Below, in pieces: positions 29,920 to 40,645 of a stretch of DNA of 64,000 nucleotides. Under the pieces are notes generated by a model. The model had not been told where the DNA came from and ran no database searches. It saw only the letters and a list, made by a program, of their open reading frames with translations. Positions within the stretch are counted from its first letter, which is position 1. Each line of letters starts with the position of its first letter. Origin of the DNA: Nephrocerus scutellatus (lineage: Eukaryota > Arthropoda > Insecta > Diptera > Pipunculidae); NCBI GenBank assembly GCA_947095585.1, contig OX352761.1:67225823-67289822 (forward strand). The letters run 5' to 3'. Position numbers and translations under genes: made by a program.

Positions 29920-31036
29920 CCTACTGTTCATCGATTTTGAGAAGGCGTTTGACAGTGTCAACAGACAGTTTATCTGGCTCGCCTTGCGCAGGAGAGGTAT
30001 ACCCGATAAACTAATAGCTATTATTAAAGCAACCTATGATGGCTCTAAATGTCATGTGCTACATAGAGGAAAGCTGTCGGAGGAATTCGAGTCGTGGGGT
30101 ACGACAAGGTTGCATTCTATCGCCAATACTTTTTTTGTTGGTGATTAGCGATGTACTTCGCGCAGCTTTATCTACTGGAAACGGAGGAATTCGTTGGACT
30201 CTTACATCTAAACTCAAACATCTGGATTACGCTGACGACGTTTGTTTACTCTCACACAGAATTATTGAGCTGCACCAAATGACAACAAATGTGGAGAGGG
30301 AGGCAAATGTTGCGGGTTTGAAGATTAATACTGCCAAAACCAAAATCATCAACCTCGGCACTAACTCACTTACTCATGTTAACATTGCTGGACAGCCGGT
30401 AGAGAGAGTAGAGAGTTTCCAATATCTTGGGAGTATTGTCTCGACCGAAGGTGGAACCGAACAGGACTTTGTCAACCGAATCGGCAAAGCAAAATCGGTG
30501 TTTGGAATGATGTCCATGATATGGCGAAGCAATGCGATCAGCTTAAACACCAAGCTGCGACTGTTCCGCTCAAATGTTGAATCTGTGCTGTTGTATGGGT
30601 GCAGCACTTGGAAGGTGACCGCTACTATCACAAAAAGATTACAAACATTCGTAAATAGGTGCCTACGGAACATCTTAAGGGTTTTCTGGTCTAATCGTAT
30701 CTCTAACGAACATCTTTACCAGAGCACGGGTCAGGAACCAATAGGCACAACCATCCAACGACGGAAGTGGCAGTGGATTGGTCATATACTCCGAAAAGGC
30801 GACAGTTCCATAGCAAACTACGCAATGCAATGGAACCCGTTATCTTAGGATGGTAGAAGAACGGGTCGTCCGAGAAATACATGGCGCAGAACAGTTGAAG
30901 AGGAGGCACGGCAATTGGGGAAGAGTTGGAGAGAGCTGAAGCTTATTGCCAGGAACCGCACGCGATGACGCGTAGGCGTAGTAGAGGCCCTAGGACCCAC
31001 AAGGGGATACAGGACATAAAGAAAGAAGAAGAAGAA
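29920..31036 (+). pseudogene. LINE reverse transcriptase fragment with GAA-repeat tail
   Basis: Starts inside RT: LLFIDFEKAFDSVNRQFIWL (catalytic Asp), then after a frameshift near 30,093 SRGVRQGCILSPILFLLVIS, LDYADDVCLLS (YADD), FQYLGSIVSTEGG, LLYGCSTWKVT, RRKWQWIGHILRKGDSSIA. A stop follows at 30,848 although the frame continues GRPRNTWRRTVEEEARQLG to ARNRTR. The 3' end has a (GAA)n tail at about 31,019. The downstream AAGTTTGGTTGAAATTGGTC stretch resembles RTE-type 3' sequences; clade is not certain. 5' truncated, as typical of LINE insertions. Different from the Jockey elements in this window. Confidence 0.85.
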
Positions 31037-31203
31037 GCCTCCCCCAACCAAAAAAACGTGCTACCCCCCACCACCTATATTTGATTCCACATAGTAACTA
31101 ATATGTATATCAAGTTTGGTTGAAATTGGTCAAGGCGTTCCTGAGCTAGATAGGCACAAATATATATATATATATATTTACAAATAAATTCTCTATTTTA
31201 TAT
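31037..31203 (+). other. LINE-associated 3' sequence and (TA)n run, noncoding
   Basis: Contains TATCAAGTTTGGTTGAAATT, GGCGTTCCTGAGCTAGATAG and a (TA)n run at about 31,160. Such motifs commonly end RTE-like or related short elements in insects (general knowledge). No gene. Confidence 0.4.
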
Positions 31204-31212
31204 CTATAGATG

Positions 31213-31661
31213 GTGTCCGGCTAATTGTTCTCGCACAATAATTCTCGCACAATTGTTCTCCGACAGTTGTTCTCGCACAATTATTCTCGAACAATTCTTC
31301 TCGTTCTTCTCAAAATTTTATTTTGCTAAAATATAAAACTACTTAACAAAAGAAATTTTTCCTTTTAAAAGGTGTTTTGGTAGTTTATCGACACACTGTA
31401 AAATACAGTGCGCTCAATTAGTTTATATTTAGTTAGGAGTTTTTCCTTTTAAAAGGCGCTTTTGTATTATATCGACACACTGTAAAATACAGTGCGCTCA
31501 ATTAATTTATATTTAGATAGAAGTTTTTCCTTTTAGTTGGTGTTTTTGAAAATTATGGATACACTTTAAAATACAATGCGCTAAATTAATTTAATTAATA
31601 ATGAATTTCTATGCATTAGAAAAGAAGAGAACAATTGTGCGAGAACAATTAGCCTAGACTC
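31213..31661. mobile_element. 449-bp non-autonomous DNA element with 9-bp target duplication (MULE-like)
   Basis: Terminal inverted repeats: GGCTAATTGTTCTCGCACAA on the left (from about 31,219) and its reverse complement TTGTGCGAGAACAATTAGCC at the right (31,635-31,654), with further GTGTCC/GAGTCT-type outer bases. It is flanked by perfect 9-bp copies of CTATAGATG (31,204-31,212 and 31,662-31,670). A 9-bp duplication is characteristic of Mutator-like elements. Inside are three direct repeats of about 80 bp sharing TTTTCCTTTT, TCGACACACTGTAAAATACA and GTGCGCTCAATTA (from 31,360, 31,440 and 31,520). No coding capacity. Confidence 0.7.
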
Positions 31662-31669
31662 CTATAGAT

Positions 31670-31737
31670 GAGCGCAAAAATTTATAATTTAAAAATGACT
31701 ATTCGATTCAAATAATGCGTAAATATATATTACATAT
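31670..31737. repeat. 68-bp fragment of the ~3-kb unit
   Basis: GAGCGCAAAAATTTATAATT through TATATTACATATAA matches 63,133-63,200 and the same place in the other units. It is the direct continuation of the unit broken at 25,871, which shows that 25,872-31,669 is inserted DNA. Confidence 0.75.
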
Positions 31738-33074
31738 AAATCGGGTGATAGCTGGTGGGGGGGGGGGGGGGGGTGACCGATATTAGTGTCGATTCTATGG
31801 TTTTCGTGGTCGCTGAGTTGAATGGTGATGGTAAGACAGCTCTAGTAGGATGTGGTGATAGCTGAGCGGTGGGGGGGGGGGGGGGGTTAACGATATTAGT
31901 GTTGATTCTATGGTTTTCGTGGTCGCTGAGTTGAATGGTGAGGGTAATACAGCTCTAGGGGGATGGGGTGATATCTATGTGGGGGGGCTAATTGATTTGA
32001 TTCTATGGTTATCGTGGTCGCTGAGTATAATGGCGATGGTAAGACAGCTCTAGTGGGAAGGGGTCGATAATTGATGGGGAGGGGGGTGACCGATATTAGT
32101 GTTGATTGTATGGTTTTCGTGGTCACTGAGTTGAATGGTGTTAGTAAGACAGCTCTATGAGGATGAGGAGATAACTGAGGGGGGGGGGGGGGGGGTTAAC
32201 GATATTAGTGTTGATTCTATGGTTTTCGTGGTCGCTGAGTTGAATGGTGAGGGTAATACAGCTCTAGGGGGATGGGGTGATATCTATGTGGTGGGGCTAA
32301 TCGATTTGATTCTATGGTTATCGTGGTCGCTGAGTAGAAAGGTGATGGTAAGACAGCTCTAGGAGGATGGGGTCGATAACTGAGGAGAAGGGGGGGGGTG
32401 ACCGATATTGGTGTTGATTCTATGGTTTTCGTGGTCGCTGAGTTGAATGGTGATGGTAAGAATGCTCTAGGGGGTCGTGGTGATAATTGTTTGGGGGGGG
32501 GGGGGGGTGATCGATATTAGTGTAGATTCTATGGATATCGTGATCGCTGAGTTGAATGGTGATGGTAATGGTAATACAGCTCTAGGGGGATGGGTTCGAT
32601 AACTGAAGGGGAGGGTGACCGATATTAGTGTCGATTTTAAGGTTTTATGGGTCGCTGAGTAGAATGGTGATGGTAAGACGACTCTAGGAGGATGGGGTCG
32701 ATAACTGAGGGGGGGGGGTGACCGATATGAGTGTCGATTCTATGGTTTTCGGGGTCGCTGAATAGATGGTGATGGTAAGACAGCTCTAGGGAGATGGGGT
32801 CGATAACGGAGGAGGGGGTTACCAATATTAGTGTCGATTTTATATTTTTCGGGGTCGTTGATTTGAATTGTGATGGTACGACAGCTCAAGGGGGATGGAG
32901 TCGATACGTTAGGGGGATGACCGATATTACTGTCCATTTAATTGTTCTCGGGGCCACTGAGTTTGATAGTGTTGGTAGGACACTCCCATGGGTGAGTTGT
33001 CTCCCCGGAGGGTGGAGGGTGACCGATATTAGTGTCGATCCCATAGTTTTCGGGGTCGCTGAGATGAATAGTGG
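31738..33074 (-). repeat. Right minisatellite array, second part
   Basis: Reverse-complement units of the left array (GGGGGGTGACCGATATTAGT, GTTGATTCTATGGTTTTCGT, GGTCGCTGAGTTGAATGGTG), about a dozen, with G-runs of variable length. The last units (32,900-33,070) match the first units of the left array at high identity. Open frames are artefacts. Confidence 0.85.
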
Positions 33075-33975
33075 TGTTTAAAATGCTACTCGGTGACCAT
33101 TTGGCGACGAATTAGGGGGTGAGGACATTGTCGCCCCTTCTTCAAATTGGAAAAGGTGATTAGTATCCGTGTCTTATCGTTATATTAAATTGACATCGAT
33201 TTTTGAAATCTGCTGCTGAACTAATAAATTCTATTTATCCGGCTGTTTCTCAAAAGTATAACCTTTTGAACCGGTTGCTAGAAGTGGCTATTCGTGCTAC
33301 TAAAAATGGAGACAACCACTAAATAAGCAAACAAATACTTGCCATGTTAATATGCAAAGTGTATCGATACCTTTTTAGATAATGATGAGGAAATTAATTA
33401 TCTAACTGAGTTCCTAAACTCACTTAATTCGTTTGGATTGCCACCGTATCGTCTTACAGTTTGATCTCCAATTATTTTACTACGGATTCTCGACTCGCCA
33501 AAACTTTGCAACGGCACAAGAATGTGCATAAAAGAGATGCCGGGAAATATAATAAAAGCAACTATCTTCAGAGAAAAGGGATAGTGTGAAACAGTTTTTA
33601 TCCCACTCATTTCGACGGATCTACCTTTTAAATTAAAGAGATTGCAATTTCCAGTAAAACTTGAGTTTTCGATGACGATCAATAAGTCGGACAGTTTATT
33701 AAGTACTGCGGAGTATAGATTTGAGATCGCCATGTGTTCACACGGACAACTTTATTTTGCTTGCTCTGGGTTGGGTTGACCTAAGAATTTATTTATTCTT
33801 GCTCTTAAAGGTGAAACTAAAAACATTGTATACAACCCAGTTTTTTTTTTAAAATTAATTTTATGTAAGTTTATTTAATTTTATTTTATAATTTGAATAG
33901 GTATAATTTAAAATATATTTTTTAAAATAAAATTTTGTTATTAAAAATTGGGCAACGCCGGGTAATCAGCTAGTT
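33075..33975. repeat. Right terminal domain of the inverted repeat
   Basis: Reverse complement of the left domain. A 111-codon minus-strand frame (33,733-33,398, MAISNLYSAVLNKLSDLLIV) remains open here; it is hydrophobic in part and has no family I recognise. The end CCGGGTAATCAGCTAG joins a truncated BEL LTR at 33,976. Confidence 0.75.
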
Positions 33976-34083
33976 TAAGTATAAAAGAAAGTAATTTGGT
34001 TAATAAAAATGAGTTACATTCAGATAGCAATCAGCGTCGTTTTAATTCCACAAGCGGGCAACAAAAGAGTTGTTCGCTATACA
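33976..34083 (+). repeat. 5' LTR fragment of BEL element
   Basis: TTAAGTATAAAAGAAAGTAA through GTTCGCTATACA matches the last part of the 3' LTR (40,538-40,645) with about ten differences. The first ~295 bp are missing. A primer-site-like TGGTGACCCCTACGTGAT follows at 34,091. Confidence 0.8.
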
Positions 34084-34348
34084 AAGTATTTGGTGACCCC
34101 TACGTGATCGGTGCATAGTACGGAGTTTCCCCCACCAGTGGTAAGAGCTCTAGTACTCGATCCTTAAGGCGTAAGACTGGGCCGACACAGTCTCTCCATT
34201 TTTTTAAGTAGTGTTATACGGCGTTGAGCTCGGCCGACAGAGCTCAGGCGTGTGGTTGGGCCAACACAACCATTATACACATTCATTTAATACATTGGGA
34301 AGGCAGCTGGGCCCACACAGTTTCTCTTAAAAACAGGCGTAGCTGAAA

Positions 34349-36239
34349 ATGGAGCAGCTAACTGCAGAACAAGCCGAGTGTGGAAAGGCAATCGAACGCA
34401 TGTTCACCAATTTCAAAAAGGACTCGGCTTCGCGGAAAACAACGACATCTTTAGAAGACAGATTGCTGAAGCTGAACCAGGAGTGGAATGACTTCAGCAC
34501 AAGAGACGAAAGTATCCAGGCTCTAAGAGAGTCAAATACCAAACACGACTACTTTGATCAGAAGTTCTTTGAGCAAGTAAAGAAGATGAACGACCAATTC
34601 AAGGAACGTTTGGAAACAATGATCGACGATACACGTCAATCAACATCTGCACTTCCCAAAATCAACACATCTTCTGCTGCGGCAACGTCACAGCAAAGGC
34701 AGATTCGAGCTGAATCTGCTGCAATCGCAGGTCTTAAACGACTTATTCAAAGGATCAATGTCGAGCTAGAGCAAACACAGTCAGTTGCCTACATCGACCA
34801 ACGATCGAATGCAGTAAACGCTAAACGCTCATTGGGACAACATTTCAAGAATCCATCAAGAGATAGTGTCAGAAGATGAGTCTGGCTCCTATTCTCAAGA
34901 TGAGTTTTTTGAACTAGAGGATTCCTATAATGACATCCTCACCCAACTAATGGAAAGAAGGACGTCAGGAAGTCCAAACATAGCACAACCAGGTATCGAG
35001 ACTACTGCTCGACTACCAACAATTAATCTGCCAGTATTCAATGGAGATTATTTACAATGGAGGCAGTTTGCAGAACTCTCCCAGCAACTCATACATCAAC
35101 AAAGCATAGGCCTTTCGCAGAAGATGTACTACTTAAAGGCAAACGTGACAGGAGATGCTGCACGTCTGATTCAACAGCTCCCGATAACCGGGGAGAGTTA
35201 TGAAACCGCCTGGACAATTCTAAAGGACCGCTACGTAAATAAACGTCTAATCGTCTAAGCGATCATACAAAAATTCGTGGCTCTACCAGTCCTTAACGCA
35301 GTGTCCGCAGGTGGACTTCAAAAAATGCATGATGGATTGAAGGAAGCATTGCTTGGTATTGGCAATTTTGGCGTAGAAACATCCAGTTGGGACGCATTAG
35401 TATTACACCTGATGCTACAGAAGTTGGATCCAGAAAGCCACCGGTTGTTTGAGCAGTCCTTGACCAATCCCCGTGAAGTACCACAAGTTTCAACATTTCT
35501 AGCGTTTTTGGAGAAACGCTTCCAGATGGTAGAAGCCCTTGGTGATAGAAGGGAAATACCTTTCCAAAGATTAAACAACAAGTCAAATTGTTTAATTACA
35601 AAAGAAAATGAAAGGACGTGCCACTTATGCAAAGACGCCTCTCACATGTTAGCGAAATTTAAGAGGTTCCTACAAATGTCTCCACAAGAACGAAATTTTA
35701 AGGTACGAGACCTAAAGCTCTGCCTAAATTGCTTAAAGTCCGGTCACGCATACTGCGAATGCAAATCTGGAACATGTTTAAGGTGCCAACAGAAACACAA
35801 TACTCTGTTGCACTTTGGTGCTCAGAAAGAGAATTATAAGCCCATTCCCTCCAAAGATCTTCAGCGTGCATCAACCAATGCTGCATTTCATGAAAGCGAA
35901 GAGACATCCTGCGTTTTTCTAGCAACAGCAAGGATCAACATTTTAGATAGTCAGAGAAACACAGTAGAGGCAACAGCAATACTTGACTCTGGCTCTCAGC
36001 TTTCTTTTATCTCTGAGAATCTATATAGAAAATTGGGTCTTAAAGGGATGACCCAGCAACTCCAAATAGATGGAATAGGATCATCAAAATCCAAATCACA
36101 TACAAGAACGACACTCGAAATACAGTCTAAAAATACAAATTTCAGAGCAACAGTTGAGGTTTTCATACTGCCAAAAATAACGTCTGAACAGCCAAGACAA
36201 GACGTCAACATCATTGGGTGGAAGGTTCCAGCAAACTAA
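34349..36239 (+). pseudogene. BEL Gag and protease (DUF1759, zinc knuckles, aspartic protease)
   Basis: Starts MEQLTAEQAECGKAIERMFT; a -frame shift near 34,865 moves it to the frame with LPTINLPVFNGDYLQWRQFA, a DUF1759-type Gag region, continuing to a stop at 35,256. The same frame resumes, then three Cys/His clusters (CHLCKDASH, CLNCLKSGHAYCEC, CLRCQQKHNTLLH), and the protease motif AILDSGSQLSFIS near 35,980. The next in-frame stop is at 36,237. The domain order is typical of BEL/Pao polyproteins; the stops and frameshift break it. Confidence 0.85.
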
Positions 36240-37880
36240 CAATTAGCTGACTCTCACTTCAACAAATCTAAAAAAATTGACAATTTGCTTGGCGCGGAAT
36301 TATACTTTGAACTGATGTGCGTTGGACAAGTGAAAATGGGGAAAAACCTACCTACGCTTCAAAATACCACATTGGGATGGGTAGTGTTAGGTAAGCTATC
36401 GAAGAATGTCACCGCTAAAAGCGCATTCTGTGGCATATCTACAAATGAACTACATGACCAACTAGAGAGATTTTGGAAAATTGAAGAAGATGCGGCGACA
36501 CTGAAGAAAAAACTCAGCGCGGTAGAACAGAAATGTGAAGAACATTGTCATAAAAACACGGTAAGAGGAATAGACGGCCGATTTACTGTCGAACTGCCAT
36601 TTTCGCAATCCCCAAGCGTTTTAGGGGAATCGAAGGAAACAGCGATGCGCCGTTTTTTCGCCATCGAAAGGAAATTGGAAAAAAATCCTCAACTAAAGAC
36701 CCAATACAGGGATTTTATGCAAGAATACATCGAACTGGGACACATGAAGGAAATCAAGCCAAGTGATATCCCCTCAAATCATTACTTCCTTCCTCACCAT
36801 TGTGTACAAAAACCAGAAAGTACCACAACTAAGCTTCGAGTTGTATTTGACGCTGCATGCAAAACATCAAATGGAGTCGCATTAAACGATGTTTTGATGG
36901 TGGGTCCAACAATTCAGAGTGAATTCTTTGGGTTGCTGCTCCGATTTCGGACTTATAAGTATGTCTTTACCGCTGATATAGCCAAAATGTATCGACAAAT
37001 TCTCATGAGCGAAAAGGACAGAATGTTCCAGCTTATCATCTGGAGGGATGACGCACAAAAGCCGTTGAAAATATACCAACTCTGCACTGTCACTTACGGC
37101 ACATCTTTGGCCTCCTACTTAGCAACAAAAAGTTTGCAGCATTTGGCAGATTTGGAAGAACGACATTACCCAGAGGGCGCAAGAATTGCCAAATCCGATT
37201 TCTACGTGGATGATGTTATGACGGGCCATGATGACTTCGTAAAGGCTCTTACTATGCGAAAGGAACTGGAAGCTTTGCTTAAAGGAGGAGGATTGGAATT
37301 AAGAAAGTGGTGCTCAAATCATCCTCAGCTGTTACAGGGAATACCAGCGAGTCACATCGAAATCAAGGTCGACATTGGAGGGAAGGAGAATGAGCACGTC
37401 AAAACAATTGGCATGATATGGTAGCCCCTAAAGGACTATTTCGCTATAAAAACAAGTTTATCGGAAAACAAGCATACAACCAAACGATCTATCCTATCAG
37501 ACACGGCACGTTTATATGATCCACTTGGGTTAATAAACCCAGTAATAACTACAGCAAAAATTATGCTACAAGAACTCTGGATGCTCAAATTAGACTGGGA
37601 TGCTGCTGTACCACAAGAATTACATACCAGGTGGCAAAACGTCAACAACTGTCGGCGCTGAATTCTCTCACAATTCCACGGCATGTACTCTCTTCAAGCA
37701 AGGCAAGGGTGATCGAGATTCATGGTTTTTCAGATGCAAGTGAAAAGGCATATGGCGCCGCGATCTACATAAGATGTATAGATACCAATTCCGGAATTTC
37801 GGTGAACCTTTTATGTGCAAAGTCTCGAGTAGCACCGCTTAAGAAGCTATCACTGCCTCGACTCGAACTCTCGGCGTAAA
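36240..37880 (+). pseudogene. BEL/Pao reverse transcriptase and RNase H region
   Basis: Same frame as protease after the stop. TTKLRVVFDAACKTSNGVALN, VFTADIAKMYRQILM (first catalytic Asp), TYGTSLASYLATKSL and SDFYVDDVMTG (FYVDD near 37,199) identify a Pao-type RT. A stop at 37,422 is followed by LYDPLGLINPVI, then a frameshift near 37,630 and HGFSDASEKAYGAAIY with the RNase-H-like aspartate, ending in a stop at 37,877. RT motifs themselves are intact, so inactivation came through the stops and shift. Confidence 0.85.
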
Positions 37881-39604
37881 AGGATATTTAAATATCGATA
37901 TAAATAGAACGGTCTATTGGACGGACTCAATGATCACATTAGCATGGATCAGAAAGGAGTCATCTTCATTTAAGACATTCGTTGCAAATCGTGTGGCAGA
38001 AATTCAAAGGCTGTACCAACTAGGTACAATCCAGCTGACAAGGTTTCCAGAGGCATGAGGCCTGATAAACTGCTTACATCGACTCAATGGTTCAAGGGGC
38101 CAGGATTTCCACGAGAGCCAGAATACGAATGGCCCTCAGAACCTATTATTCCAACATCTGATCAAAGGGAAGAACAGAAGGTTAAAATAGTTTTGACCTG
38201 CTGTAAAAGGAAGGAATCATTGATTGACTCTATAGACCACAGAGGGTCATTCATAAGACTAAGACAAATTATTGCATACATTCGGAGATTCTGCCAGAAC
38301 GCAAGGAGACATAATAGAATATGTGGGCAGGCACTGGAAGCAACAGAGGAACACGAAGCTGAGATTTTCATACTGAGCAAAATTCAGGCGGAATACTTCT
38401 CAGAAGACATGGCAAAATTAAAGAAAGCAAGTTGTGTTTTACCCAGCAGCAAGCTGAGTTCCTTGGTACCACTTGTTGATAATCAAGGACTAATTCGTGT
38501 TGGCGGAAGGCTACAATCAACAAGCATTCCATTTGATGCCAAACACCCAATAGTATTACCACACGAAAGTCCAATTGTCAAATTGTTAGTACGATATCTC
38601 CATGAGAAACATCTGCATGCGGGTCAACAAGCACTGGTAGCGATAACCAGGCAGCGATTTTACCATTACGAATGAAGGCGCTTGCTTAACATACTGTTCA
38701 CAATTGCTTAAGATGCGCGAGAACTAAACCACACTCAATTCAACAATTAATGGGGAATCTTCCCCCGGAAAGAGTACAGCCAAGCCGACCATTCGTAAAC
38801 TCTGGAATAGACTTTTGCGGACCAGTAGAAGTTCATTACAAGCTGAGAGGAAAAAGACCCACCAAGGCGTACATCGCTATATTTATTTGCAATTCATATG
38901 GAGATCGTATCCGATTTTACAACAGCTGCGTTCTTAGGTGCACTGAAGCGTTTCATTGCAAGAAGGGGACGACCTTCGAAAATATTTCCCGACAATGCAA
39001 CCAACTTTGTAGGGGCTCGGAACGAACTTCAAGAGCTTCATAAGTTCTGCTAGAAAGACGAAGCACAAGAAGATATAAAAAAAAGGTGGTAGGATTATGG
39101 GAAGCTGCAGTGAAATCGGCGAAGTATCATCTGAAAAGAATAACACTAGGTGCTTCACTCACCCATGAAGAACTTCATACCCTAGTAACAGAGATAGAAG
39201 AAATTTTAAATTCCAGACCACTTACCAGCTTGTCGACTAATCCCAACGATCCGCAAGCACTGAAACCAGGACATTTTTTGATTGGCGAGCCTCTCACCTC
39301 AGTTGTCAATCCTTACGCAAAAGAAATGCCAACCACTCTTACCAAAAGATGGGAATTAGTTAAACTACTACAAAATCAATTTTGGAAGCGCTGGACAAAG
39401 GAATATTTACATGAGATACAAACCCGAACAAAATGGCATCAGGAGAATAAGACTATACATCCAGGCACTATAGTGTTACTAATGGAAGACAACATACCTC
39501 CCTTGAAGTGGCCATTAGGAAGGATAGTAAAGGAACACAAGGGGGCTGATGGTCTGACCAGAGCTGTAGAAGTGAGGGACACAAGGTGTGTCCCTTACCC
39601 ATAG
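37881..39604 (+). pseudogene. BEL integrase and C-terminal domain, frameshifted
   Basis: Pieces: RTVYWTDSMITLAWI (about 37,910), then after a deletion 38,055-38,675 with the zinc-binding part (GLIRVGGRLQ, HPIVLPHESPIVKLLVRYLH, QRFYHYE), 38,750-39,043 with the core start (GIDFCGPVEVHYKLRGKRPT) that shifts frame after AIFICN, and 39,086-39,604 with ALKPGHFLIGEPL, KRWELVKLLQNQFWKRWTKE and a DUF5641-type end (VLLMEDNIPPLKWPLGRI). Together a full BEL integrase layout, broken by at least three frameshifts. Confidence 0.8.
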
Positions 39605-40015
39605 AAGATAAATAGCCCCAAATCAGCTTCCCTGCCCAAATCGATAGTAAAGTAGTCCTTAGTGAAGAGATAAAAAATGCACCAACTTGACAACCTCCGA
39701 AGAAAGCGGTTGCAAAGTAACCGCAGCAGGCAACAGCACTAAGCACATCTCATCGGAAAATCCGACAACCAGCACCTCAACGGCCATCAAGGAAACGAAA
39801 AATCTTGCCCATAAATTCCAACTGGCTACAGAATCCCGAGGCGATGAGGCGTACCAAGCTCAGCAAAGAACAAACATCAGAAAACCGTAATAGCAACCAT
39901 CCCAAACATCATTAACACTCATATCCAGCAACAAGAAGAAACGATCAAGCCACACATATTAATAACCCAAAATAATTCACATGCAATAACAAATTTGTAG
40001 TCGGCAATACATTAA

Positions 40016-40189
40016 ATGAAGGAACAACAAGAACTTCCGAGGAAATTTGATGCCAGAGATATTCATAATTTTGCAGTTACCTACGTCACGGTAGCCATAG
40101 TAGCGGCGATCGTAATAATGTTTGCCATACAACGACGTAGTAAAAAATCTACAACTAAACATGAGCCAGCAAAAAGGCTCCAGTTTTAA
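40016..40189 (+). CDS. Small membrane protein frame, possible Env remnant of BEL element
   Basis: 57 codons from ATG 40,016, preceded by a stop. It has a short N-terminus, one strong hydrophobic helix (FAVTYVTVAIVAAIVIMFAI), then a basic tail RRSKKSTTKHEPAKRLQF and stop. It lies between the end of pol and the polypurine tract, where env sits in those BEL/Pao elements that have one; the piece looks like the membrane anchor and cytoplasmic tail of an Env whose ectodomain is lost. No homology was tested. The region 39,605-40,015 before it shows only broken frames. Confidence 0.35.
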   Translation: MKEQQELPRKFDARDIHNFAVTYVTVAIVAAIVIMFAIQRRSKKSTTKHEPAKRLQF

Positions 40190-40230
40190 CTCGGCGGATA
40201 ACAACCAGACAATTTATGTTGAATGCTTCA

Positions 40231-40242
40231 ACGGGGGGAGTT
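40231..40242 (+). other. Polypurine tract of BEL element
   Basis: ACGGGGGGAGTT immediately before TGTTGAATATTACG, the start of the 3' LTR. Confidence 0.65.
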
Positions 40243-40645
40243 TGTTGAATATTACGATATGCAAATTAAGCAATTATCGGCTGTGGCAATAGCAACAAAC
40301 TCATCGTAAACAATGACCCAATTCTGCATTTTTCTATGCACTTTATGTAGTACACATACTTTATTGTTAATTAAGCACTTTAGCAATAATGCAATACTGA
40401 TCTACAAATGCACTTTATGTCAATCACACACTTTTAATATAACCTACATACGCCTCTTTGTTAATTTAGCACTTTAGTTTAAACCTAGTTATTTACAAAT
40501 TAAGCCCCTTTTGCATGTACTTTGATTTAAGTAACTTAAGTATAAAAGAAAGTAATTTTGGTAAATGAAATTGAATTATATTCAGATAGCAATCAGCGTC
40601 GTTTTAATTCCACAAGCGGGCAACAAAATAGTTGTTCGCTATACA
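40243..40645 (+). repeat. 3' LTR of BEL element
   Basis: About 403 bp, TGTTGAATATTACGA to GTTCGCTATACA. Its last 108 bp match the 5' fragment. TATA-like GTATAAAAG lies near 40,541. After it the ~3-kb unit resumes with AAGGCAAATGTAAATAATAG. Confidence 0.75.

Larger units (their letters stand above)
25872..33975. mobile_element. Giant minisatellite-bearing inverted repeat, foldback-like
   Basis: The left end reads ACTAGCTGATTACCCGGCG and the right end is its reverse complement (CGCCGGGTAATCAGCTAG). About 1 kb of non-repetitive sequence follows inward on each side, matching at high identity in inverted orientation, then long arrays of a ~100-115-bp minisatellite, again inverted. Orientation switches at about 29,685-29,695. 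The right arm is interrupted (29,920-31,740) by a LINE fragment, a DNA element and a short piece of the ~3-kb unit. Drosophila Foldback elements have comparable tandem-repeat arms (established knowledge), but no transposase was found. It could also be two oppositely oriented copies of one element. Confidence 0.65.
33976..40645 (+). mobile_element. BEL/Pao LTR retrotransposon, degraded, 5' LTR truncated
   Basis: Order on plus: partial LTR, primer-site-like sequence, Gag with the DUF1759-type domain, zinc knuckles, protease, Pao-type RT, RNase H region, integrase, DUF5641-type C-terminus, a small membrane-spanning frame, polypurine tract, full 3' LTR (40,243-40,645). At least three in-frame stops (35,256, 36,237, 37,422) and several frameshifts make it inactive. 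Only the last ~108 bp of the 5' LTR remain, joined directly to the end of the inverted-repeat structure. Confidence 0.9.

Noticed and set aside
26881..33081. Many 60-95-codon frames with repeated VTDISVDSMVFVVAELNGDG motifs
   Set aside because: They are translations of the minisatellite unit; frames change with C/G-run length and have stops in most units.
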